This document shows, piece by piece, positions 8,441-17,243 of a stretch of 64,000 nt of DNA. The position numbers and the translations under genes were made by a program. The DNA is from Novosphingobium fuchskuhlense (GTDB lineage Bacteria; Pseudomonadota; Alphaproteobacteria; Sphingomonadales; Sphingomonadaceae), in the NCBI RefSeq assembly GCF_001519075.1, contig NZ_KQ954244.1, positions 1,967,090 to 2,031,089 on the forward strand, given 5' to 3'. The notes beneath the pieces were generated by a model that saw nothing but the letters and a program-made list of their open reading frames with translations, was not told the DNA's origin and ran no database searches. Numbering within the stretch: position 1 is the first letter of the stretch; each line of letters begins with the position of its first letter.

Positions 8441-8755
8441 GCGAGTGAGACCGGAAAACATCCGGAATGCCCACTCGCCTCTTCATCTGGTCGGAGCCCA
8501 AAAACCGTTCCAGGGCAACGCCTTGTCCCGATTGACTGCGATGCGCTCTAAGGCCTTGCAGCAACTTGACGGGGGCGGGGCCGAGGCTTTTCCGGGCTCG
8601 TTCCAAGATGACACTGCTAGCACCGGATTTGCGAACCAGCAATTAAAACCATGACAGTGAGGCTGCGGGTACGTTGCAGGCGCGGGGCAAGCTGCCACGA
8701 TCCGGCGCAATTCGCTCTGGACCGGCTGGCGGTCGGCATTGCATAGCCGCAGCCG
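8441..8755. other. Divergent rne/amidase region, no gene seen
   Basis: These 315 bases should hold the promoters for rne (leftward) and the amidase (rightward). The reading frames present have no family signature, and I cannot pick a convincing promoter. Confidence 0.4.
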
Positions 8756-9640
8756 ATGACAAGAAGGGTCCTGATCGCGGTGGTGCTGGCGGCGCCCTTG
8801 GCCGTTGCGACGGCGCTCGCGATTCTGTTTGCCGTTGCTCTGTCCGTCCCCGTCCGTGTTCCCGACTATGTCGTGCGGATCAAGCTGCCCACGGGCGAGG
8901 CGCAGATTGGCCTGCCCAAGGTGGAGGGACCTGCCGATGCGAGCCGGGCACTGGTGGTGATCGATGCCGGGCATGGCGGCCACGATCCCGGTGCAAGCGG
9001 ACAGGGCGGTGAGAGGGAGAAGATGGTCACCCTGTCGCTCGCGCTGGCGCTGCGCGATGCCTTGCTGGCCGATGGCCGCGTGCGCGTGGCGTTGACCCGC
9101 GATGGGGACCGTTTCCTCGCGCTGGAGGAACGGTCGGGCATTGCGCGGCGGTTGAAGGCGGATCTCTTTGTCTCGATCCATGCCGACGCCTCGGAATCGC
9201 CCGAGGCGACGGGGGCGACGGTCTACACCCTTTCAGACCGGGGTTCGGACGCCGTGGCCGATGCCGTGGCGCGGCGGGAAAACAAGGCCGACACGGTCAA
9301 TGGCGTGGATCTCGGCGGCAAATCGGATGCGGTGACCGCGATCCTCGTCAGCCTGTCGCAGCGCGAGATGCGCGAGCGGTCCAAGGCCTTCGGCGGCCTG
9401 GTGCGGCGCGAGGGCGAGGGCAGGATACGGTTCCACACCGATCCGGAGCGCGAAGCGGCTTTCGTTGTGCTGAAATCGCTGGATCTGCCCTCGGCCCTGA
9501 TCGAGGCGGGCTACATCAGCAGCCCGGACGATGCGCGCGCGCTGGCGAATGCGGGTTGGCGCAAGGGGTTTGCCGCGTCGGTAGCCTCGGCGATCGAGAT
9601 CTACCTTGCGCGGACCACGGTGGCGACGGCGCTTCCCTGA
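8756..9640 (+). CDS. N-acetylmuramoyl-L-alanine amidase (Amidase_3)
   Basis: This 294-residue enzyme cleaves the bond between MurNAc and the peptide stem in peptidoglycan, as AmiA/B/C do during daughter-cell separation. It has an N-terminal signal anchor (residues 4-32). Zinc ligands are H73 in DAGHGG, a glutamate in GGERE (about 86-88) and H142 in SIHAD. The catalytic glutamate is E250 in LIEAGYIS. There is no AMIN or LysM domain. It is followed by the penicillin-binding protein gene after about 107 bases, so both serve cell-wall remodelling. Confidence 0.93.
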   Translation: MTRRVLIAVVLAAPLAVATALAILFAVALSVPVRVPDYVVRIKLPTGEAQIGLPKVEGPADASRALVVIDAGHGGHDPGASGQGGEREKMVTLSLALALRDALLADGRVRVALTRDGDRFLALEERSGIARRLKADLFVSIHADASESPEATGATVYTLSDRGSDAVADAVARRENKADTVNGVDLGGKSDAVTAILVSLSQREMRERSKAFGGLVRREGEGRIRFHTDPEREAAFVVLKSLDLPSALIEAGYISSPDDARALANAGWRKGFAASVASAIEIYLARTTVATALP

Positions 9641-9747
9641 TCGAGGGCACTCGACGGAAACCCTCGGAAAGGCCGGGCTGCGGGAGAAAGCCGATTTATC
9701 CTAGCCACTGGCATTTCCGCGAAGGGCCATGCTAAGGCGCCGCGCAG

Positions 9748-12279
9748 ATGGTGAACGATCCTGGCCTTCCCGGTTCCGATGGCACGTCGGTAAAATGGCG
9801 CATCCAGCGCGGTGCAGTGGGCCTTTTCGGCCGGGCGCGCGAACTGTGGCGCGATCAGGTCTGGGTGCGGCGCGCGGGCTATGTTCTGGGCGTGCTGGCC
9901 GTGCTCTACCTGCTGGTGTGGGTCACCGTGATCCGCACGCTGCCATCGGCCGACAAGCTGCTGACTTATCAGCCGCCGCTGCCGACCATGGTGCGCGGAA
10001 ATGACGGCGAGATCGTCTCCAGCTATGCGCGCGAGCGCCGCGTCCAGCTGCGCTACGTCGATTTTCCCGAGCCGATGATCCACGCGTTTCTCTCCGCGGA
10101 GGACAAGTCGTTCTTCAGCCATGGCGGTGTCGATATCACCGGCCTGATCGGCGCGATGATCGACTACACGGTGAAGTTCGGATCGGGCGAGCGCGCCCGC
10201 GGCGGCTCCACGATCACCCAGCAGGTCGCCAAAAACATCCTGATCGGGAACGAATATTCCGTCACGCGCAAGCTCAAGGAAATGATCCTCGCGCGGCGCA
10301 TCGAGAGCGTGCTCAACAAGCAGCAGATCCTCGAGCTCTATCTCAACGAAATCCCGCTGGGCCGGCAGAGCTTCGGCGTGCAGGCAGCCTCGCGCGCCTA
10401 TTTCGACAAGGATGTCGGCGAACTCAAGCTGCACGAAGCCGCGTTCCTCGCGATCCTGCCCAAGGCGCCGGAAACCTATGGCCGTGCCAAGTTTGCGGAC
10501 AAGGCGATGGCGCGGCGCAACTGGGTTCTCGACCAGATGGTCAAGAACGGCTGGACGAGCCCGGCCGAAGCCGCCGAGGCCAAGGCACAGCCGCTGGGCC
10601 TCGTGCAGCGCCGGGCGGAGAACTATACCGCCGATGCAGGATACTTCCTCGAGGAAGTGCGCCGCCAGCTGATCGACAAGTTTGGCGAGAATGCCGACAA
10701 CGGCCCCAACAGCGTCTATGCGGGCGGCCTGTGGGTGCGCACCTCGCTCGATACCGAATTGCAGACGGCAGCCCAGACCGCGCTCAGGGCAGGGCTGCTG
10801 CGCTATGGCGGCGGGCGGGCGTGGAGCGGGCCGATCGCGCGGCTTGACGTTTCTGGTAACTGGCAGACCGAACTGATCACCAGCAATCTCTCGATCAATT
10901 ATCAGGACTGGCGCATCGGCGTGGTGCTGGAGCGGCGCGGGACGAACGGGAAGATCGGGTTTGCTGATGGCAGCTCGGGGCCGCTCTGGGGCATGCCGCA
11001 GGCGATGAAGGCCGGCGACGTGATCGCGGCCGCGCCATCCGGCGGTGGCTGGGCGGTCCGCGTGGTGCCCGAAGTTTCGGGCGGCATGGTGGTCGAGGAC
11101 CCGCAGAGCGGCCGGGTTCTGGCCATGCAGGGCGGGTTCGACGCGCGCCTCGGCTCTTTCAACCGGGCGACGCAGGCGGCGCGCCAGCCGGGCTCGACGA
11201 TCAAGCCGTTCGTCTATGCGACCGCGCTCGACAACGGGATGACGCCGGCCTCGATGGTGCTCGACGGGACGTTCTGCGTCTACCAGGGCGCGGCGCTGGG
11301 GCAGAAGTGCTTCCGCAACTTCGGCGGCGAAGGCGGCTCGGGCTTGCACACCATGCGCTGGGGGCTTGAGCAATCGCGCAACCTGATGACCGTGCGCATT
11401 GCCAATGATACGGGCATGGACAAGGTCGTCCGCACGATCAAGGGCGTGGGGATCGGCGATTATCAGCCCTATCTCTCGATGGCGCTGGGTGCTGGCGATA
11501 CGACCGTGGCAAAGATGACCAATGCCTATGCCGCTCTGGCGAACCACGGGCGTCAGCACGAGCAGACGCTTGTCGATTACGTGCAGAACCGCGACGGCAA
11601 GGTGATCTGGAAGGCCGACAAGCGTGATTGCGGCGGCTGCAACATGGCGCAGTGGGATGGCCGGCCGATGCCGCGCTTCAACCTTACCGGCAAGCAGGTG
11701 ATGGACCCGCGCACCGCCTATCAGGTGGTCCACATGCTGGAAGGCGTAGTGGTGCGCGGCACGGCGCTGACACTGGCCGATCTCAAGCTGCCGCTGTTCG
11801 GCAAGACCGGCACCACTTCCGGCCCGACCAATGTGTGGTTTGCCGGCGGTTCGCCCGATATCGTGGGCGCGCTCTACCTCGGTTATGACCAGCCGCGCAG
11901 CCTTGGCGGCTATGCGCAGGGCGGCGTGATCGCGGCGCCGATCTTCAAGCAGTTCGTGCAACTTACCCGCAAGCGCTGGAGCGACACCCCCTTCACGGTG
12001 CCCGAGGGCATCCGCATGGTGAAGATCGACCGCGTGACCGGGCGGCAGGTGTTCGGTGGCTCGACGCAGGATACCGAGCGGCGCGCCTCGGTCATCTGGG
12101 AAGCGTTCAAGCCCAACAGCGAGCCGACGCGCACTTTCCGGCCGGAGGACCAGACGCTGAAGGATGCCGTGCTCGAGGCCATCCGCAAGGCGCGCGCAGC
12201 CAAGAGCGGTGATGCGGCCGGCGAGGACGTGCCGGTCGAGGAAGGCGATTTCGTCGAGGACAAGGGCGGGATCTACTGA
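9748..12279 (+). CDS. mrcA: Penicillin-binding protein 1A (bifunctional)
   Basis: This 843-residue class A PBP polymerises glycan strands and cross-links peptides. A cytoplasmic N-terminus and one membrane helix at about 50-70 precede the glycosyltransferase domain, with catalytic E118 in SAEDKSFFSHGG and the motif RGGSTITQQVAKN. The transpeptidase motifs are S483-TIK486, SRN at 543-545 and KTGT at 686-689. The C-terminus is acidic. The ribosome site before the ATG is weak, and no better in-frame start is apparent. Confidence 0.95.
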   Translation: MVNDPGLPGSDGTSVKWRIQRGAVGLFGRARELWRDQVWVRRAGYVLGVLAVLYLLVWVTVIRTLPSADKLLTYQPPLPTMVRGNDGEIVSSYARERRVQLRYVDFPEPMIHAFLSAEDKSFFSHGGVDITGLIGAMIDYTVKFGSGERARGGSTITQQVAKNILIGNEYSVTRKLKEMILARRIESVLNKQQILELYLNEIPLGRQSFGVQAASRAYFDKDVGELKLHEAAFLAILPKAPETYGRAKFADKAMARRNWVLDQMVKNGWTSPAEAAEAKAQPLGLVQRRAENYTADAGYFLEEVRRQLIDKFGENADNGPNSVYAGGLWVRTSLDTELQTAAQTALRAGLLRYGGGRAWSGPIARLDVSGNWQTELITSNLSINYQDWRIGVVLERRGTNGKIGFADGSSGPLWGMPQAMKAGDVIAAAPSGGGWAVRVVPEVSGGMVVEDPQSGRVLAMQGGFDARLGSFNRATQAARQPGSTIKPFVYATALDNGMTPASMVLDGTFCVYQGAALGQKCFRNFGGEGGSGLHTMRWGLEQSRNLMTVRIANDTGMDKVVRTIKGVGIGDYQPYLSMALGAGDTTVAKMTNAYAALANHGRQHEQTLVDYVQNRDGKVIWKADKRDCGGCNMAQWDGRPMPRFNLTGKQVMDPRTAYQVVHMLEGVVVRGTALTLADLKLPLFGKTGTTSGPTNVWFAGGSPDIVGALYLGYDQPRSLGGYAQGGVIAAPIFKQFVQLTRKRWSDTPFTVPEGIRMVKIDRVTGRQVFGGSTQDTERRASVIWEAFKPNSEPTRTFRPEDQTLKDAVLEAIRKARAAKSGDAAGEDVPVEEGDFVEDKGGIY

Positions 12280-12345
12280 CGGGCCGCTGACCCATGCACC
12301 ATTTGCCGGTTCCTGCTCGGCAAACTTGCTGATAGACTGCATGGC

Positions 12346-12885
12346 ATGATCAAGCATGTTCTGGCCGCTGGTGCGGCGCTCGCCCTTCTCCTCCCCGCCG
12401 CTGCCAACGCGGAACTCGCGCAAGGGGCCGTTGCGCCCGACTTCACCACGATGGGGGCGCTGGCCGGCAAGCCGATGCAGGTAAACCTCAAGGCCCTGTT
12501 GAAGAAGGGGCCAGTCGTGCTGTATTTCTATCCCAAGGCCTTCACGCAAGGCTGCACGCTGGAAGCGCATGCGTTCGCCGAAGCGACGCCGGATTTCGCC
12601 AAGGCAGGCGCGACCGTGATCGGCATGTCCAACGACGACCTGCCGACGCTGCAGAAATTCTCGACCGCCGAATGCCGCGACAAGTTCACGGTGGCGGCGG
12701 CATCGAAGGATGTGGTCAAGGCCTACGACGTCGCGCTGAAGGTGGCGGGCGTGCCCAGTGGCCTGACCAAGCGCACGAGCTATGTCATCGCGAAGGACGG
12801 GAAGATCGTTCTGGTGCACTCCGACATGGATTACCGCGATCACGTGAAGCTGACGCTGGAAGCGGTCCAGAAGCTGAAGGGCTGA
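12346..12885 (+). CDS. Exported peroxiredoxin (AhpC/TSA, Bcp/PrxQ-like)
   Basis: This 179-residue thiol peroxidase has an N-terminal signal peptide (cleavage probable after AANA, residue 22). The peroxidatic cysteine is C70 in FTQGCTLEA. PrxQ proteins often have a resolving cysteine five residues later, but here that position is not Cys. C110 is the only other obvious candidate, so a variant or one-cysteine mechanism is possible. It would detoxify peroxides in the periplasm. It lies 66 bases after the PBP gene. Confidence 0.88.
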   Translation: MIKHVLAAGAALALLLPAAANAELAQGAVAPDFTTMGALAGKPMQVNLKALLKKGPVVLYFYPKAFTQGCTLEAHAFAEATPDFAKAGATVIGMSNDDLPTLQKFSTAECRDKFTVAAASKDVVKAYDVALKVAGVPSGLTKRTSYVIAKDGKIVLVHSDMDYRDHVKLTLEAVQKLKG

Positions 12886-12938
12886 GCGCCAGCGCCCGCA
12901 GACTGGGGCACGGAGCCCTTACGCCCTTTACAAGGCGC

Positions 12939-12990
12939 GCCGCTTCGTTAAGCGGCACGGTTCATAAGCCGTGCCGCTATGCTCAGCGGC
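12939..12990 (+). promoter_or_regulatory. Ladder of alternative hairpins upstream of prfB
   Basis: Four complementary segments lie in series: GCCGCTT (12939), AAGCGGC (12950), a CCGTGCCGCT block (to 12978) and AGCGGC (12985). Segments 1:2, 2:3 (about 12 bp including one G-T pair) and 3:4 can each pair, and neighbouring hairpins exclude each other. The last ends 31 bases before the prfB ATG. No T run follows. It may be only a terminator for the peroxiredoxin gene or a regulatory leader. Confidence 0.4.
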
Positions 12991-13021
12991 CCGGCTCCCG
13001 CAATCTGGAGTGAAAAGCGTC

Positions 13022-14149
13022 ATGCGTGCCGAAGGGCAGGCCCATATCGACCGCATCGAGGCTGCGCTGCGGCTGGTGCGCAAGTTCCTCGACTGGGACC
13101 GTGCGGTGCGCCGGTTCGACGAACTCAATGCGCGGGTCGAGGATCCCAAGCTGTGGGATGATCCCAAGCAGGCCGAGGCGGTGATGCGCGAGCGGAGGCG
13201 GCTCGAAGCCTCGATCGGTGCGGTGAACGAAATCGGCCGTGAGATGGCCGATGCGATCGAATTCATCGAGCTGGGCGAGATGGAAGGCGACGAGGCGACC
13301 GTGGCCGAAGGACTTGCGACGCTGGCCGCCCTTGCCGAACGCGCCGATGCGGACAAGGTGCAGGCGCTGCTGGCGGGCGAGGCGGACGGCTACAACGCAT
13401 TCCTCGAAGTCCACGCAGGGGCAGGCGGCACGGAAAGCCAGGACTGGGCCGAAATGCTGCAGCGCATGTACACGCGCTGGGCGGAGCGGCACGGGTTCAA
13501 GGTCGATCTGCTCGACTATCACGCGGGCGAAGCGGCCGGCATCAAGAGCGCGACCCTGCTGATCAAGGGCGAGAACGCCTACGGCTATGCCAAGACCGAG
13601 AGCGGGGTCCATCGCCTTGTTCGCATAAGCCCCTATGACAGCTCGGCGCGGCGGCACACCTCGTTCAGCTCGGTCTGGGTCTATCCCGAAATCGACGACA
13701 ACATCGAGATCGAGATCAATCCGGCCGACCTCAAGATCGATACCTATCGCGCATCGGGCGCGGGCGGGCAGCACGTGAACACAACCGATTCGGCGGTCCG
13801 CATCACGCACGTGCCTTCGGGTATCATCGTGGCGAGCCAGATCGACCGCAGCCAGCACAAGAACCGCGCCACCGCGATGGGGATGCTGAAGGCGCGGCTC
13901 TACGAAGCGGAACTCGCCAAGCGCGAGGCCGCCGCAAGTGGCGAATATGCGGCCAAGACCGAAATCGGCTGGGGGCACCAGATCCGCTCCTACGTGCTGC
14001 AGCCCTATCAGCAGGTGAAGGACCTGCGCACGGGCGTGGTCAGCACCAACCCGACCGATGTGCTCGACGGTGCGCTCGATCCCTTCATGGCCGCCGCCCT
14101 GGCGCAGCGGGTGACGGGCGAGAAGGTGACTGTGGAAGACGACGATTGA
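13022..14149 (+). CDS. prfB: Peptide chain release factor 2
   Basis: This 375-residue RF2 ends translation at UGA and UAA. GGQ, which triggers peptidyl-tRNA hydrolysis, is at 248-250 in SGAGGQHVN. The stop-codon recognition tripeptide is SPY at 203-205 where E. coli has SPF. The start has GGAG about 11 bases upstream. The in-frame TGA and +1 frameshift of E. coli prfB are absent: the equivalent region reads RKFLDWD without a break, so expression is not autoregulated by frameshifting. The stop overlaps the TTG start of the next gene. Confidence 0.95.
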   Translation: MRAEGQAHIDRIEAALRLVRKFLDWDRAVRRFDELNARVEDPKLWDDPKQAEAVMRERRRLEASIGAVNEIGREMADAIEFIELGEMEGDEATVAEGLATLAALAERADADKVQALLAGEADGYNAFLEVHAGAGGTESQDWAEMLQRMYTRWAERHGFKVDLLDYHAGEAAGIKSATLLIKGENAYGYAKTESGVHRLVRISPYDSSARRHTSFSSVWVYPEIDDNIEIEINPADLKIDTYRASGAGGQHVNTTDSAVRITHVPSGIIVASQIDRSQHKNRATAMGMLKARLYEAELAKREAAASGEYAAKTEIGWGHQIRSYVLQPYQQVKDLRTGVVSTNPTDVLDGALDPFMAAALAQRVTGEKVTVEDDD

Positions 14150-14895
14150 AGCCGAAGGCCGCCTTGCTGGCGGGCATCCTCGCACTCTCGGCCTGCCACG
14201 CCGAAGCCGTAGACAGTGACCGCGCACCGCAGGACCGCGCTTTCCCGCGTGCTGACCGGCCTGTCGCCAAGGTTGTCTCGACCCAATGGGCGCCCGAGGA
14301 AGTGCGCGATTCCAACGGCGAGGCGCAGAGCGTCATGGACGAGGCCGCCGTCGCGCCCGGCATGACGGTGGCCGATATCGGTGCGGGCGAGGGATACTAT
14401 ACGGTCCGGCTGGCCGCGCGGGTCGGCGAAAAGGGGCGCGTGCTGGCGCAGGACATCGATGCTGGCGCCCTCGGTCGGCTCGGCGGGCGGATCGAGCGCG
14501 AGCAGCTTTCAAACGTGTCGATCAAGCAGGGCGCACCCGATGATCCGCGTTTGCCACCGAAAAGTTTTGACCGTGTGTTCATGATCCACATGTATCACGA
14601 GATTGCCGAACCCTATCCGTTCCTGTGGCGGCTTTGGCCGGCGCTGAAGGCGGGCGGGTCGGTGATCGTGGTCGATGCGGACCGTCCGACGGACAAGCAT
14701 GGAACGCCATCCACATTGCTTTTTTGCGAATTCGAGACGGCGGGCTTTCGCTTGGTCGCATTTCGCCGTAAGCCGGACGTATCAGGCTATTATGCTCAGT
14801 TCGTACCCGCTGGCAGCGGGCCACCGGAGCCGAGCCAGATGCGATCGTGCCATGTTGGCGGCAATGCCGATGGTGGCAAGGTTGGGGGTCTCTAA
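14146..14895 (+). CDS. Predicted lipoprotein with a class I methyltransferase fold
   Basis: This is a 249-residue protein. The start is TTG, overlapping the prfB stop. The N-terminus MKPKAALLAGILALSAC has a lipobox with C17, so it should be exported and lipidated. The body carries a Rossmann methyltransferase signature: VADIGAGEGYYT for SAM binding, then MIHMYHEI and LKAGGSVIVVD. SAM is not expected in the periplasm, so the function is unclear. Similar exported methyltransferase-like proteins occur in proteobacteria. The alternative is a later start giving a cytosolic enzyme, but the lipobox argues against it. Confidence 0.8.
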   Translation: MKPKAALLAGILALSACHAEAVDSDRAPQDRAFPRADRPVAKVVSTQWAPEEVRDSNGEAQSVMDEAAVAPGMTVADIGAGEGYYTVRLAARVGEKGRVLAQDIDAGALGRLGGRIEREQLSNVSIKQGAPDDPRLPPKSFDRVFMIHMYHEIAEPYPFLWRLWPALKAGGSVIVVDADRPTDKHGTPSTLLFCEFETAGFRLVAFRRKPDVSGYYAQFVPAGSGPPEPSQMRSCHVGGNADGGKVGGL

Positions 14896-14901
14896 GGGAA
14901 G

Positions 14902-16314
14902 ATGATGTCTGCGTTCAAGGGTTTGAAGCCGATCCTCTATGGCGGCCGCGAAGTGTGGCCACTCATCGAGGGCGGCAAGGGTGTCGCTGCGACGAACCAT
15001 GCGAGTTCGGGCGCATGGGCTGCGGCGGGCGGCATCGGCACCGTCAGCGCGGTGAATGCCGACAGCTATGACGCGACCGGCAAGATCATCCCGCAGATCT
15101 ATGAGCAGCTGACCCGCAAGGAACGCCATGAGCAACTGATCCGCTACGCCATCGATGGCGCGGTGGAGCAGGTGCGCCGCGCCTATGATCTGGCCAGCGG
15201 CAAGGGCGCGATCAACATTAACGTGCTGTGGGAAATGGGCGGAGCGCAGCCCATCCTCGAGGCCGTGCTGGAGAAGACCCGGGGCCTTGTCGCCGGGGTC
15301 ACCTGCGGAGCCGGCATGCCCTACAAGCTCTCCGAGATCGCCGCGCGCTACGGCGTGAACTATCTCCCTATCGTGTCTTCGGGCCGCGCGTTTCGCGCGC
15401 TGTGGAAGCGTGCCTATCACAAGGTGCCCGAGTTGCTGGGCGCGGTGGTCTATGAAGATCCGTGGCTTGCGGGCGGACATAATGGCCTGTCCAATGCCGA
15501 GGACCCGAAGAAGCCTGAAGACCCCTATCCGCGCGTGAAGGGCCTGCGCGATGTGATGCGCGCCGAGGGCGTTGCCGACACCGTGCCCATCGTGATGGCG
15601 GGCGGGGTATGGTATCTGCGCGAATGGGAAAACTGGATCGACAACCCCGAGCTGGGCTCGATCGCGTTCCAGTTCGGCACGCGGCCGCTGCTGACCGAGG
15701 AAAGCCCGATCCCGCAGGCGTGGAAGGACCACTTGCGCACGCTGGACCCGGGCGACGTGCTGCTCCACCGCTTCTCGCCGACCGGCTTCTACTCCTCGGC
15801 AGTGCGCAATCCGTTCCTGCGCTCGCTTGAGGAGCGCAGCGAGCGTCAGATTCCCTACTCCAAGGTCATGGCGGGCGAGCACACGGTGCAGCTCGACGTG
15901 GGCGTGAAGGGCAAGAACTTCTGGGTGACGCCCGCGGACCGCGACCGCGCGCGCACGTGGTTCGGCGCGGGTTTCACCCATGCTCTCCGCACGCCCGATG
16001 ATACCGTGGTCTTCGTGACGACGGCCGAGCGCGAGGAAATCCAGCAGGACCAGAAAGACTGCATGGGCTGCCTTTCGCACTGCGGGTTCTCTTCGTGGAA
16101 GGACCACGACGACTACACCACCGGGCGCCTCGCCGATCCGCGCAGCTTCTGCATCCAGAAAACCCTGCAGGACATCGCGCATGGCGGGCCGATCGACGAG
16201 AACCTGATGTTTGCGGGGCATTCCGCCTATCGCTTCAAGCAGGACCCGTTCTATTCGAACAACTTCACGCCCACCGTGAAGCAGTTGGTGGACCGCATCC
16301 TCACAGGTGACTGA
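14902..16314 (+). CDS. Nitronate-monooxygenase-family FMN enzyme with C-terminal Cys cluster
   Basis: This 470-residue protein is longer than usual nitronate monooxygenases (about 320-350 residues). The barrel part has VAGVTCGAGMPYKLSEIAARYGV and VPIVMAGGVW, which resemble the FMN phosphate-binding loops of the 2-nitropropane dioxygenase family. The C-terminal extension has C387-x2-C390-x3-C394-x22-C417, the spacing seen in [4Fe-4S]-binding old-yellow-enzyme relatives, so an iron-sulfur cluster is likely. The substrate is unknown. A second ATG follows the first directly, and AAGGGAAG lies upstream. It overlaps the next gene by 8 bases. Confidence 0.82.
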   Translation: MMSAFKGLKPILYGGREVWPLIEGGKGVAATNHASSGAWAAAGGIGTVSAVNADSYDATGKIIPQIYEQLTRKERHEQLIRYAIDGAVEQVRRAYDLASGKGAININVLWEMGGAQPILEAVLEKTRGLVAGVTCGAGMPYKLSEIAARYGVNYLPIVSSGRAFRALWKRAYHKVPELLGAVVYEDPWLAGGHNGLSNAEDPKKPEDPYPRVKGLRDVMRAEGVADTVPIVMAGGVWYLREWENWIDNPELGSIAFQFGTRPLLTEESPIPQAWKDHLRTLDPGDVLLHRFSPTGFYSSAVRNPFLRSLEERSERQIPYSKVMAGEHTVQLDVGVKGKNFWVTPADRDRARTWFGAGFTHALRTPDDTVVFVTTAEREEIQQDQKDCMGCLSHCGFSSWKDHDDYTTGRLADPRSFCIQKTLQDIAHGGPIDENLMFAGHSAYRFKQDPFYSNNFTPTVKQLVDRILTGD

Positions 16315-17026
16315 GCCGGTGGCGGCCGATCCGGGTAAGACCGGTTCCGGGGCGCCGCCGCGCTGGCGCTGGGCGCTGGAATTCCTTGCCCTGCCGAAGA
16401 TCCATGTCGCACCTTTGCGGGCGCCGGTAAGAGTGCCGGCGTTCGGGCGTGGGCGTCCGGTGATCGTGATCCCCGGCATGATGTCGTCCGACCGCGCGAC
16501 GGCGCTGCTGCGCCATTCGCTGACAGCGGCCGGCTTCGACGTTCACGGCTGGGGGCAGGGGATGAACACCGGCGCGCGGACGGCACAGATTGCGCGGCTG
16601 GAGGAGCGGCTGATGGCCCTGGCCTCGCGTTCGGGCGAGCCGGTCGTGCTGATCGGATGGAGCCTTGGCGGCCTGTTTGCGCGGGTGCTGGCGCAGCGGC
16701 ATCCTGCGGCCTGCGCCCTTGTGGTGACGCTGGGATCACCGTTCTCGGGCGACCGGCGGGCCAACAATGCCTGGCGGCTCTACGAGGCGCTCAACGATCA
16801 CAAAGTGGACGCACCGCCCTATGCCGAAGACCCGGGGGTGAAGCCGCCGGTGCGCACGATCGCCGTGTGGTCCCCGCGCGACGGGATCGTGGCACCGCAC
16901 TGCGCGGCGGGCGAGGCAGCGCAATCAGATCGGGTGATCGAGGTGCCCTACAAGCACTTCGAGCTTGCCGCTGCGCGCGGGGCGGTGGTGGCGGTGCTTG
17001 ACATCCTGCGCGAGGAATTGGGGTAG
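16307..17026 (+). CDS. Alpha/beta hydrolase (lipase/esterase-like)
   Basis: This 239-residue hydrolase begins with GTG inside the end of the preceding flavoenzyme gene, so the two are probably coupled. The nucleophile elbow is GWSLGG. An acid candidate is the Asp in SPRDGIV and a histidine candidate is in YKHFEL, completing a catalytic triad. VIVIPGMMSSD probably forms the oxyanion region. No signal peptide is seen. The substrate is unknown. Confidence 0.8.
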   Translation: MTEPVAADPGKTGSGAPPRWRWALEFLALPKIHVAPLRAPVRVPAFGRGRPVIVIPGMMSSDRATALLRHSLTAAGFDVHGWGQGMNTGARTAQIARLEERLMALASRSGEPVVLIGWSLGGLFARVLAQRHPAACALVVTLGSPFSGDRRANNAWRLYEALNDHKVDAPPYAEDPGVKPPVRTIAVWSPRDGIVAPHCAAGEAAQSDRVIEVPYKHFELAAARGAVVAVLDILREELG

Positions 17027-17243
17027 ACCGCGCCGGCCCATGGCACGGACGGCGTAACTGCATCCGGTGCGTTTGGCCGGAACAGCTCTGCGGTGTCCGG
17101 TGCAAGAACCGGTGGCCCCAGGGGCGCGTCCGCGCGCGTTTTATTCTCGGTGATCTCCGCGCTCTCGATTTCGCCTCTGAGCCTCTCCCCGGTTCCACAC
17201 AGCCTCGATGAAGCCGGCGAGGCGGGCCTTGCGGCTGGTCACG

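Noticed and set aside
12971..13021. Extension of prfB upstream
   Set aside because: The added residues lack RF2 similarity, and the ATG at 13022 has its own GGAG.
13080..13105. Programmed +1 frameshift site in prfB
   Set aside because: The equivalent region reads through without an in-frame TGA, so the E. coli mechanism is absent.
17120..17145. Terminator after the 16307 hydrolase gene
   Set aside because: A GC-rich stem of about five bases with a short T run is too weak to assert.
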